The notes under the pieces: generated by a model | Told to the model about the DNA's origin: nothing | Databases searched by the model: none | Seen by the model: the letters and a program-made list of their open reading frames with translations, nothing else | In this document: in pieces, positions 1-6,802 of the stretch | How positions within the stretch are numbered: position 1 is the stretch's first letter | How the letters are laid out: the number at the start of each line of letters is the position of its first letter | Origin: Paenibacillus_AQ nitricinens | GTDB taxonomy: Bacteria > Bacillota > Bacilli > Paenibacillales > Paenibacillaceae | Assembly (NCBI RefSeq): GCF_052056485.1 | Contig: NZ_CP183948.1 | Location: 4,030,001-4,094,000, forward strand | Length of the DNA: 64,000 nucleotides | Reading direction: 5' to 3' | Translations under genes and position numbers: made by a program

Positions 1-499
1 CGATCAATACAAGCGGTTCGTCTCTAATGATCGTACGATCAAGTAGAGAATCCGTAGTGGTACGATCAAGCATCAAGCCGATGTCCACTTCCCCGTCTTT
101 TATTTTGGCCACAAGACTAGCTTCCTGCATAGTTTGTAGATGGATATCAAGTTTCGGGAATTTCGTCCTCAACTGCTGTAGGTAAGGGGGCAAGTAGAAT
201 GCGGCTAATGAATCTATTGTCCCAATTGTTAGCGTGCCTCCTATTTGCTGGGCGATGGTTTCTTTAGAACGATCATACAGATCCAAAATCTCCACGAATA
301 GCTTCAATAGCTCTTCTCCAGGCGGGGTAAGACGCAATTGGCGACCATGCCGTTCTATTAAAGGGACTCCGTATTCCTTCTCTATCTTCTGTATTTGCAT
401 CGTAACACTCGACTGGGCATAACCTAGCTCTTCAGCAGCACGTGTAAAGCTCTGACGTTTAGCTACCTCGCGGAATGTTCGTAAATAGGTTAAATCCAT
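1..499 (-). CDS. LysR-family transcriptional regulator, C-terminus cut by the window edge
   Basis: The first ~166 codons are visible and the gene runs off the left edge. The N-terminus, beginning MDLTYLRTFREVA, is a typical LysR winged helix-turn-helix: RQSFTRAAEELGYAQSSVTM at about residues 15-34, then the IEKEYGVPLIERHGRQLRLT segment. The rest of the visible part enters the effector-binding domain. GGGTGAGG precedes the ATG at 497-499. The gene diverges from the aldolase-family gene at 621. LysR regulators commonly control a divergent neighbour, so that gene is the likely target (inference). The effector cannot be told. Confidence 0.93.
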   Translation of the reverse strand, partial: MDLTYLRTFREVAKRQSFTRAAEELGYAQSSVTMQIQKIEKEYGVPLIERHGRQLRLTPPGEELLKLFVEILDLYDRSKETIAQQIGGTLTIGTIDSLAAFYLPPYLQQLRTKFPKLDIHLQTMQEASLVAKIKDGEVDIGLMLDRTTTDSLLDRTIIRDEPLVLI

Positions 500-524
500 A
501 ACCTCACCCTAACATCAATATTTT

Positions 525-539
525 TGATGATACACATCA
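525..539. promoter_or_regulatory. Dyad in the divergent LysR/aldolase intergenic region, possible operator
   Basis: TGATG-ATACA-CATCA is an interrupted inverted repeat about 25 bp upstream of the LysR start and 80 bp upstream of the divergent gene. LysR regulators bind short dyads in such shared promoter regions. The assignment rests on position and symmetry only. Confidence 0.4.
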
Positions 540-620
540 TTTATTATAGCTAACGACGATGCAACATTCCATGGTAAAGTGTATGTAGAGGAATTAAAAT
601 ATTTTGGAGGCCGATAATTT

Positions 621-1517
621 ATGCTTACAGAACAACAGATTTATGGAATTTATGTCCCCGTGGTCACCCCGTTCAATGCTGCTGGTGAAGTCGATCTGGA
701 TTCGTATCAGCGTTATGTAAAGAACCTTATTAACAACAGCATACAAGGTCTGGTCGTTAATGGAACCACCGGTGAATCGCCAACTGTAACCGTAAATGAA
801 ATGCAGCTTCTAGTAAACACTTCTCGTGAGCTTTTACAATCTACATCTATCCCCTTAGTAGTCGGTACAGGAACCAATGACACAGCTTCTACGGTAGCAC
901 GCACAGAGATCGCAGCTAACCTTGGTGCGGATTGCGCACTAGTAGTCGTCCCTTATTATAGTCGTCCATCGCAAGAGGGCATCATTGCCCATTTCCGCAA
1001 AGCGGCAGAAGTAGGTATTCCGATCATGGCTTATGACATTCCAAGTCGTACGGGTACTGCTATGACCCTAGATACTGCACGTACAATCCTAGAAATGAAT
1101 CATGTTGTCGGATTAAAAGACTGCTCTGGTAGCACCAAAATGGTTACTGAGCTAGTTCGTACAGGTAGCAAACCTGTGCTTGGCGGCGACGATTCACTCT
1201 TTTTTGAAATGCTTAGCTCCGGGGCAGCTGGTGGTATGCTTGCTACTGCGAACGTTTATCCAGCAGAATGTATCCGTATATGCGAAGCCTTCAAATCGGG
1301 TCAATTCGACTTATCCAAAGAAAACTTTGAACAACTACTGCCGATCATCCGTCTCTTGTTCAAGGAATCGAACCCCGCTCCAATCAAATGGATGCTTAGC
1401 CAAAATGGCCTAATCAATTCGGATACGCTTCGCCTCCCAATGACTTCCATCAGCACAGCGCTTCAGCAAGAGCTTGGTTCTTATATTCAGGACAACGCGA
1501 TTGAAGCGACTGCATAA
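621..1517 (+). CDS. Dihydrodipicolinate synthase (DapA)/N-acetylneuraminate lyase family protein, paralogue
   Basis: A full-length 298-aa class I aldolase of the DapA family and the only intact plus-strand gene here. Visible family features are VVTPFNAAGEVD near the N-terminus, GTTGESPT (substrate carboxylate binding, ~residues 48-55), VVPYYSRPSQEG, the tyrosine-bearing AYDIPSRTG and the Schiff-base lysine in VVGLKDCSGS. A second, more canonical dapA sits in the lysine/dipicolinate cluster at 27843, so this copy may use another 2-oxo acid or be a regulated second DapA; the sequence does not decide. TTTTGGAGG precedes the ATG. A terminator follows, so it is monocistronic, probably under the divergent LysR. 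Confidence 0.9.
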   Translation: MLTEQQIYGIYVPVVTPFNAAGEVDLDSYQRYVKNLINNSIQGLVVNGTTGESPTVTVNEMQLLVNTSRELLQSTSIPLVVGTGTNDTASTVARTEIAANLGADCALVVVPYYSRPSQEGIIAHFRKAAEVGIPIMAYDIPSRTGTAMTLDTARTILEMNHVVGLKDCSGSTKMVTELVRTGSKPVLGGDDSLFFEMLSSGAAGGMLATANVYPAECIRICEAFKSGQFDLSKENFEQLLPIIRLLFKESNPAPIKWMLSQNGLINSDTLRLPMTSISTALQQELGSYIQDNAIEATA

Positions 1518-1530
1518 CTATAATAACAAC

Positions 1531-1567
1531 AGCCGTTATACAGTGGGAACTGTGTAGCGGCTTTTTT
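1531..1567 (+). terminator. Intrinsic terminator of the DapA-family gene
   Basis: AGCCGTTATACAG pairs with CTGTGTAGCGGCT around a GGGAA-type loop, followed by TTTTTT. It begins 13 bp after the stop codon. Confidence 0.85.
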
Positions 1568-1684
1568 GTAATGAATCTAACGTCGAAATCGCTCTCATCG
1601 AGAAGATCAGCAATAACTTTTTCGATATTATTCTAACCATTCTTCTGATTCTATCCACAGTGTATATAGTTTAGTATCGTCCAC
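1565..1684 (-). pseudogene. Possible decayed small gene
   Basis: On the minus strand a GTG at 1682-1684 preceded by AGAGGTGATGTT opens a frame reading VDDTKLYTLWIESEEWLE that stops at 1628. The next frame continues without a break in composition as NNIEKVIADLLDESDFDVRF before running into the neighbouring terminator. The good ribosome site and the protein-like composition in two adjoining frames suggest a short gene broken by a frameshift. No family is recognised. It could also be chance. Confidence 0.25.
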
Positions 1685-1742
1685 AACATCACCTCTATTT
1701 TTAAATAAAAGAGTATCACCTATTAACTTACCGCAGCATCAA

Positions 1743-1778
1743 AAAACAAAAAAAACCATCAGATTTCTCTGACGGTTT
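1743..1778 (-). terminator. Intrinsic terminator of the DEAD-box helicase gene
   Basis: On the minus strand ACCGTCAGA-GAAA-TCTGATGGT forms a hairpin followed by a long T-rich run (TTTTTTTTGTTTTTT). It lies about 40 bp past the helicase stop codon. Confidence 0.88.
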
Positions 1779-1818
1779 TGAGATCTTACTATATAAAACG
1801 TCCAGCGTTCAAAACAAC

Positions 1819-3180
1819 TTATCTGCTGCTCGAAGTTTGCTGTCTTCCCTTGGTGAACCACTCAGACTTTGGCTTTAGTGGAGGGTTAGACTTAGGCTTT
1901 GCTTTGGCAGGCTTAGATGCCGCTGGCTTTGACCCCGCAGGTTTAGCTGTAGAAGGTCTAGAGGTCGACGGTTTTGAAGAGGCAGATCTCGAACCTGACG
2001 GTTTCGAAGATCGTTCTGTCTTCATCTGCGTTTTACGAGACATCGGATACGGGTGATCCTTCACTTCAGGAATCGATTTTCCGATCAATTTCTCAATATC
2101 TTTAAGGAACGGAAGCTCTTCAGATTCACAAAAAGAGATTGCAGTCCCGCTTAAACCCGCTCTACCCGTACGACCAATTCGGTGCACATAGGTTTCTGGA
2201 ATATTAGGCAAGTTAAAGTTGATTACATGAGACAACTCATCAATATCAATTCCTCGCGCGGCGATATCCGTAGCTACTAGCACACGGGTTGCACCACTTT
2301 TAAAATTCCGCAATGCATTCTGACGATCATTCTGCGATTTATTGCCGTGAATGGCTTGTGCAGAAATGTTCACTTTTGCTAGATCACGAGTAACACGGTC
2401 TGCACCACGTTTAGTACGAGTAAACACCAGCGCAGAAACGATTGATTTATCCTGTAATAAAAGATTCAATTGGTTTTGCTTGTTTCCGTTCTCTAACAAA
2501 TAGATCGATTGTTCGATTCTGTCCGCAGTAGATGACACGGGTGTGATTTCTACTTTTACTGGATTTACAAGCAAGGTTTTGATCAATTTGGAGATCTCAG
2601 TAGGCATCGTTGCCGAGAAGAACAGTGTTTGTTTCTTCGTTGGCATTTTGGCGATAATTCGCTTTACATCATGAATAAAGCCCATATCTAGCATACGGTC
2701 AGCTTCATCCAAGACAAGAATTTGGACATGCTGTAGGTCCACACGTTTTTGATTGATCAGGTCGATAAGTCTACCTGGTGTAGCAATTAGAATATCAGCA
2801 CCTTGATTCAGGGCACGCTCTTGTACTTTCTGTGATACACCGCCAACGATGGCAGCAGAGCGGATATCTGTATATTGGCTATACGCTTTTATGTTATCAG
2901 CAATTTGAATCGCTAGTTCTCTTGTCGGTGTTAAGATCAGTGAGCGAATTCGTCGCACATTGTTTGATTTATTGGGACTTGTTTGTTCGCTTAATAATTG
3001 AATAATAGGTACAGAGAATGCAGCTGTTTTTCCTGTTCCCGTTTGAGCACATCCAAGTAAATCTCTACCTGCTAATACAGCTGGGATCGATTGCTCCTGT
3101 ATTGGTGTAGGTGATGTATAGTTTTCTTTGGTTAAAGCCTTTAAAATCGCAGGCATAATATTCAGTTCGTTAAATGTCAT
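1819..3180 (-). CDS. DEAD-box ATP-dependent RNA helicase (RhlE/CshA-like)
   Basis: A 453-aa superfamily 2 RNA helicase with motifs in order: Q motif (SPTPIQEQSIPAVL), I AQTGTGKT, Ia TPTRELA, Ib TPGR, II DEAD, III SAT, IV ALVFTRTK, V ATDIAARGID and VI HRIGRTGRAG. The C-terminus after about residue 375 is a basic, low-complexity tail rich in Ser, Lys and Pro (repeats such as KPSTSRPSTAKPAGSKPAAS), likely an RNA-binding extension. Such enzymes unwind structured RNA in cold adaptation, ribosome assembly or mRNA decay. AAGGAGACAAA precedes the ATG. It is a single gene between terminators. The subfamily name is not certain from sequence alone. Confidence 0.95.
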   Translation of the reverse strand: MTFNELNIMPAILKALTKENYTSPTPIQEQSIPAVLAGRDLLGCAQTGTGKTAAFSVPIIQLLSEQTSPNKSNNVRRIRSLILTPTRELAIQIADNIKAYSQYTDIRSAAIVGGVSQKVQERALNQGADILIATPGRLIDLINQKRVDLQHVQILVLDEADRMLDMGFIHDVKRIIAKMPTKKQTLFFSATMPTEISKLIKTLLVNPVKVEITPVSSTADRIEQSIYLLENGNKQNQLNLLLQDKSIVSALVFTRTKRGADRVTRDLAKVNISAQAIHGNKSQNDRQNALRNFKSGATRVLVATDIAARGIDIDELSHVINFNLPNIPETYVHRIGRTGRAGLSGTAISFCESEELPFLKDIEKLIGKSIPEVKDHPYPMSRKTQMKTERSSKPSGSRSASSKPSTSRPSTAKPAGSKPAASKPAKAKPKSNPPLKPKSEWFTKGRQQTSSSR

Positions 3181-3536
3181 TTTGTCTCCTTAATTTCTAA
3201 TACATATATTCTTAACAAAAAATCCTTTTGTCACGTCATAAACAATAATCATAACATAATCAGTCAAATAATAATAGATATTCTTTATCATCGCACCAAT
3301 TTTCATTAAAAATCCATTTCAGGATAGGATCCACCCTGAGTTCTGTGTTCCTGAATTCCTATGCTCCTGAATACACATCTTTTTGAGCGATCGGACTCTA
3401 TTGCACCTATTCGTGTAAATCGGGCACAAATCCGCACAAATACGAAACAATAAGAGCTATGCAGTCGGAAAAATGTTCAAGCGAGCGGGCATATTAGTCA
3501 CATAACATTTTTGCACGCAGAAAACAAACAAAAAAA
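3181..3536 (-). other. 356-bp spacer upstream of the helicase, probable promoter and leader
   Basis: No coding region is visible. On the minus strand an extended -10 element (TG-T-TATGAT, -10 at 3248-3253) lies ~70 bp before the helicase start, with no good -35. Transcription there would give an AT-rich 5' leader, as is common for cold-inducible helicases (inference). The rest, 3300-3520, shows only short direct repeats (CTCCTGAAT-like and GCACAAAT) with no clear role. Confidence 0.35.
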
Positions 3537-3560
3537 AGCGAAGGATTTCTCCCCCGCTTC
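3530..3560 (-). terminator. Intrinsic terminator of pduL
   Basis: On the minus strand GAAGCGGGGG and CCTTCGCTT pair around AGAAAT and are followed by TTTTTTTG, 19 bp after the pduL stop. Confidence 0.85.
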
Positions 3561-3578
3561 TTATCATTCGTATGAAGA

Positions 3579-4151
3579 CTAGTCTACGATTTCAGCAGTG
3601 TCGCCATTGTTGGCACCTGCAGCATTAGCTTCGTCAGTATCAATATGCATATCAAGTTTGAAGCTGTCAGATACACGAGCAATTACGTTCTCCAATACGA
3701 GACCGCGGTCGCCACCCAGACGAACTTTAAGCAATTGCTTATCCGCAATGCCCCAAGCTTCAGCTTCAGATGTGTGGAAGTGAATGTGACGAGCTGCGAT
3801 AATAACACCTTGTTCTAATTCAACTTCACCAGCAGGTCCTTTAAGCGTAATGCCAGGTGTTCCTTCAATATTTCCAGATTCGCGAACTGGAGCTTTCACG
3901 CCAAGTGCGAAGGAGTCAGTACGGGAAATTTCTAATTGGGAAGCCGGACGAGCAGGTCCCAAAATTCTTACCTTGTCAAATTTACCTTTGCTACCGATAA
4001 CTGCTACTTGTTCATTTGCTGCAAATTGTCCTGGTTGTGAAAGTGGTTTGAACTCAGTTAATTGATATCCTGGGCCAAACAGAGCCTCCACGTGCTCTTG
4101 CGTAAGGTGAATATGTCTAGCCGACACACCTACGGGTACAGTCTTACTCAT
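3579..4151 (-). CDS. pduL: Phosphate propanoyltransferase (PduL-type phosphotransacylase)
   Basis: A 190-aa PduL enzyme that interconverts acyl-CoA and acyl phosphate. Both zinc-binding His clusters are present: VSARHIHLTQEHVEALFG near the N-terminus and AARHIHFHTSEAEAWGI in the second beta-barrel half. The conserved GDRGLVLENV and HIDTDEANAAG segments follow. AAGGAGTG (4160-4167) is correctly spaced from the ATG at 4149-4151, so the in-frame ATG 15 codons upstream is rejected. There is no microcompartment gene nearby and no encapsulation peptide on the short N-terminus, so it probably acts in the cytosol in acetyl-phosphate/acetate metabolism, like an alternative Pta (inference). It is monocistronic. 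Confidence 0.93.
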   Translation of the reverse strand: MSKTVPVGVSARHIHLTQEHVEALFGPGYQLTEFKPLSQPGQFAANEQVAVIGSKGKFDKVRILGPARPASQLEISRTDSFALGVKAPVRESGNIEGTPGITLKGPAGEVELEQGVIIAARHIHFHTSEAEAWGIADKQLLKVRLGGDRGLVLENVIARVSDSFKLDMHIDTDEANAAGANNGDTAEIVD

Positions 4152-4227
4152 TGTAAAGTCACTCCTTGTATTTTCTCTAGTATCTGTACAAGCCATTAAC
4201 CATTATACATCTTCTTACCCAAAAATA

Positions 4228-4260
4228 AAAAGGGCTGCATCATAACGAAGCCCCTTTTTT
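4228..4260 (-). terminator. Terminator of the M19 dipeptidase gene, symmetrical
   Basis: AAAAAGGGCT and AAGCCCCTTTTTT face each other around an 11-nt loop. T-runs exist on both strands, and on the minus strand it sits just past the dipeptidase stop. Confidence 0.75.
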
Positions 4261-4289
4261 CGACATTTTATGTTTTTTGCACAAGATTG

Positions 4290-5255
4290 TCATGGTTTAG
4301 ACACCTGAGAGGGCAAGTTTTCGCTTAAAAAAGAGGTCGCATTCTCATACATCCAACCTTTCACAGTATCCTCTGGATAATAACGAAGCAGCTGTTCTAT
4401 AAGATCAGGGTATTTTCCCGGATGCTCCAACTTCTCCACCCAAGTATCAATGCCGTCAAAATCCGAGCCAAACATCATATGCTTCTCTCCGCCGAGACTA
4501 CTTACATGTTCAATGTGCTTTAACAAATCATCCATGCAAGCCTTCCCATCATCACGTACAAACCACGGATAAAAGGTCAGGCCTATTCTTCCATCCATTG
4601 CAATCAAAGCTTTAATCTGTTCATCATTTAAATTTCTAACATGCCCACATATAGCTGCAGCATTCGAATGGGAGGCAATAAACGGACGATTACTTAAATC
4701 AGCCAACTCCCAGAACCCCGCTTGCGACAAATGCGACACATCCAGCAGCATTCCACTTTCGTTGCACCATTCTATCAGCTTTCTCCCTTTTTCCGTAAAT
4801 CCACCATTTCGTTTCTCTAGCACACCATCTGCTGCCCAGTTCGCATAATTCCAAGTTACACCAAGAAAGCGTACTCCAAGTTCGAAACAGAGCTGGGCAT
4901 AAAACAAGTTCCCTTCTAAGCCGTCTACGCCCTCCAGAGAGAGCATTGCTTGCGGAGGAGCGCCTACTAGCCGATTCCCTACTTGCTCCTTCCACCGTAA
5001 CCACTGAAGCCCATCTGTGTTCACTATCTTTTGCCTAAAGAGATCCATTTGCCCTAGAACATGTTCAAAGCTTGCTCTGCCCCTACTTGTCGAAAGATAT
5101 ATTGCAAAAATCTGCAATTCCACTCCGCCCGATCTTAACCGCTCTGCAGTAACATCTAATCGGGGATCATTGTCAAAATTAATATCCGGAGAGGCTTGCA
5201 TTTTGCTTAGCACATCACAATGAAAATCCGCTACCTTAAGCTTATTAACACTCAT
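4290..5255 (-). CDS. Membrane dipeptidase family protein (peptidase M19)
   Basis: A 321-aa protein of the renal dipeptidase (M19) family, a zinc TIM-barrel hydrolase of dipeptides. Visible metal-site elements are VADFHCDVLSKM (HxD pair), SLEGVDGL with the bridging Glu, LLDVSHLSQAGFWE, PFIASHSNA and MMFGSDFDGID. There is no signal peptide or membrane segment, so it is likely cytoplasmic despite the family name. Start: ATG with GTGAGG upstream. It lies directly downstream of spoVS, but a hairpin terminator separates them. Substrate is unknown; dipeptide recycling, possibly of cell-wall origin, is a reasonable guess. Confidence 0.92.
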   Translation of the reverse strand: MSVNKLKVADFHCDVLSKMQASPDINFDNDPRLDVTAERLRSGGVELQIFAIYLSTSRGRASFEHVLGQMDLFRQKIVNTDGLQWLRWKEQVGNRLVGAPPQAMLSLEGVDGLEGNLFYAQLCFELGVRFLGVTWNYANWAADGVLEKRNGGFTEKGRKLIEWCNESGMLLDVSHLSQAGFWELADLSNRPFIASHSNAAAICGHVRNLNDEQIKALIAMDGRIGLTFYPWFVRDDGKACMDDLLKHIEHVSSLGGEKHMMFGSDFDGIDTWVEKLEHPGKYPDLIEQLLRYYPEDTVKGWMYENATSFLSENLPSQVSKP

Positions 5256-5351
5256 TCTATAACCTCACTTTCTCGCAATTCTAGCCGTATAATTCATCAT
5301 CCAAGACCCTATTTCAAATCCTATGCCAAAAAACTTCAGACTATAAATAAA

Positions 5352-5383
5352 AAGCAAAAAACCTGTTTACAAAAGTAAACAGG
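5352..5383 (-). terminator. Intrinsic terminator of spoVS
   Basis: On the minus strand CCTGTTTACTTTTGTAAACAGG is a near-perfect hairpin followed by TTTTTTGCTTTTT. Confidence 0.92.
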
Positions 5384-5404
5384 CTCATTCATTCTATAGG
5401 TCTA

Positions 5405-5665
5405 TTATCTGGGTTCAACAATCAGTTTAATCGCGGTTCGATCTTCTCCATCAATCACTATATCAGTGAAAGCAGGAATGCAGATCAAATCAACTCCGCT
5501 TGGTGCAACAAATCCCCGGGCAATGGCAACTGCTTTGACTGCTTGATTCAGTGCTCCAGCTCCAATAGCTTGCAATTCGGCCGATCCACGTTCACGAAGA
5601 ACACCTGCTAATGCGCCGGCGACGGAATTTGGATTGGATTTAGCTGATACTTTTAATACATCCAT
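5405..5665 (-). CDS. spoVS: Stage V sporulation protein S
   Basis: An 86-aa SpoVS, full length and strongly conserved, starting MDVLKVSAKSNPNSVAGALA and containing AIGAGALNQAVKAVAIARGF and DIVIDGEDRTAIKLIVEPR. It is an Alba-fold-like small protein needed for coat assembly and engulfment progress in Bacillus; its exact biochemical role is not settled. CAGGGGAGGT precedes the ATG. It has its own sigma-H-type promoter (5717-5745) and terminator. The position next to ymdB and rny matches Bacillus. Confidence 0.97.
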   Translation of the reverse strand: MDVLKVSAKSNPNSVAGALAGVLRERGSAELQAIGAGALNQAVKAVAIARGFVAPSGVDLICIPAFTDIVIDGEDRTAIKLIVEPR

Positions 5666-5716
5666 AGTAAGTACCTCCCCTGGGAAAATAATGGTGTTCT
5701 TCCACTACTTTAGATG

Positions 5717-5745
5717 TTATTCGCGAGAGAAGAAATAATTCCTTC
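5717..5745 (-). promoter_or_regulatory. Sigma-H promoter of spoVS
   Basis: Minus strand: -35 GAAGGAATT (5737-5745) fully fits the sigma-H pattern RNAGGAWWW. An 11-bp spacer leads to -10 CGCGAATAA (5717-5725), matching RNNGAATWW except for the first base. It lies 52 bp upstream of the spoVS start. Bacillus subtilis spoVS is known to depend on sigma-H. Confidence 0.8.
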
Positions 5746-5866
5746 TTTTTACGGACCACGTCTTCCAAAAACGGTGTACAAGATACTCTGTTACGATATA
5801 AAAAATATCACACTTTACCCTAACTCGGCGAAATTACCCGAATTAACAAAATACTCTGTAATACGC

Positions 5867-6661
5867 TTAGCTCATAACCCATTCATCTTCACGAAGCCGT
5901 ATCTTCTCCAGACGAGTTGCCGCACCAGTTGATTCATCTAATTCTGCAAATAAACCGTGAAGCTGCCACTTGCCTTCATCGACAACAAATCGCGCTGGAA
6001 GCTGAGTTGTGAACTTATAAAGTACTGCATCTCTTTCCATACCCAGAATCCCTTCGCTTGAACCAACCATACCCGCATCGGTCAAATACGCAGTTCCTCC
6101 TGGCAAAATCACATCATCATTTGTCTGAACATGAGTATGTGTCCCCACAACAATCGATGCGCGACCATCCATAAAATATCCCATGGCGATTTTCTCAGAG
6201 GTTACCTCCGCATGGAAATCGACTAAAATACATTTATGATCTCTACGAAGCTCCTCCACAATTTCTTCTCCAACGCGGAAAGGACAATCGATAGCAGGTA
6301 AGAATGTCCGGCCTTGCAAATTTACAATGGCCAGTTCTTTACCGTTACCTTTAACGACCGTATAACCTCTTCCCGGTGTTCCTGGTGGAAAATTCGCAGG
6401 GCGAATAATCCGGGCTTCATCATCGATGAACTCAAAAATATCTTTATTGTCCCAGGTGTGGTTCCCCATCGTTATTCCGTGAACGCCCCAGTTAAAAAAT
6501 TCATTCGCAATCGCCTTAGTGATCCCTCTTCCAGCAGCTGAATTTTCACCATTAACAATAATGATATGTGGCTGATATTTACTTTTTAGTGAGGGCAACA
6601 TCTCACGAAGAGCCTTTCTGCCAACATTTCCAACGATATCTCCAATAAATAGTACTTTAAT
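5867..6661 (-). CDS. ymdB: YmdB-family metallophosphoesterase (2',3'-cyclic nucleotide phosphodiesterase), probable ATT start
   Basis: A 264-aa TIGR00282-type metallophosphoesterase. Motifs: VLFIGDIVGNVGR at the N-terminus (metal Asp), IVNGENSAAGRG, TMGNHTWDN, DFHAEVTSEK and GTHTHVQTND. YmdB in Bacillus regulates motile versus biofilm fates. The first ATG (6599-6601) would delete the GDIVG metal site. The frame is closed by TAG only six codons before the IKVLFIGD segment. The only start consistent with AGGAGG at 6670-6675 and 8-nt spacing is ATT at 6659-6661, giving exactly the usual family length. A terminator and a repeat separate it from rny, its usual operon partner. Confidence 0.93.
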   Translation of the reverse strand: MKVLFIGDIVGNVGRKALREMLPSLKSKYQPHIIIVNGENSAAGRGITKAIANEFFNWGVHGITMGNHTWDNKDIFEFIDDEARIIRPANFPPGTPGRGYTVVKGNGKELAIVNLQGRTFLPAIDCPFRVGEEIVEELRRDHKCILVDFHAEVTSEKIAMGYFMDGRASIVVGTHTHVQTNDDVILPGGTAYLTDAGMVGSSEGILGMERDAVLYKFTTQLPARFVVDEGKWQLHGLFAELDESTGAATRLEKIRLREDEWVMS

Positions 6662-6716
6662 GATTCTCTCCTCCTAATCTTAACCGCTATAGCTTATGGA
6701 TAAGGCCTCATATTCA

Positions 6717-6742
6717 AAAGAAAAAGGCCCCGCTTAGGGGCC
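6717..6742 (-). terminator. Intrinsic terminator between rny and ymdB
   Basis: On the minus strand GGCCCC-TAAGC-GGGGCC is followed by TTTTTCTTTT. It lies about 60 bp after the rny stop codon and just upstream of ymdB, so ymdB expression would need readthrough or its own promoter. Confidence 0.88.
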
Positions 6743-6752
6743 AATTCTCAAC

Positions 6753-6798
6753 AAATATAAGAAAGTATAAGTTACATCTTATCCCTTAACCTTATATT
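6753..6798 (-). repeat. Dispersed AT-rich palindromic repeat, partial inverted copy (copy 1)
   Basis: The first 21 bases on the plus strand equal the reverse complement of the palindrome module at 61.2 kb, and 19 of the next 25 also match. The ends AATATAAG and CTTATATT are inverted. The hairpin module present in the other copies is missing. It lies 5 bp after the rny stop, before the terminator. Confidence 0.75.
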
Positions 6799-6802
6799 CC
6801 AC

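Noticed and set aside
3301..3530. Hidden small gene in the helicase-pduL spacer
   Set aside because: No frame with a ribosome site or protein-like composition was seen; only short direct repeats.
6599..6601. ATG as the ymdB start
   Set aside because: It would remove the GDIVG metal-binding segment and has no ribosome site.
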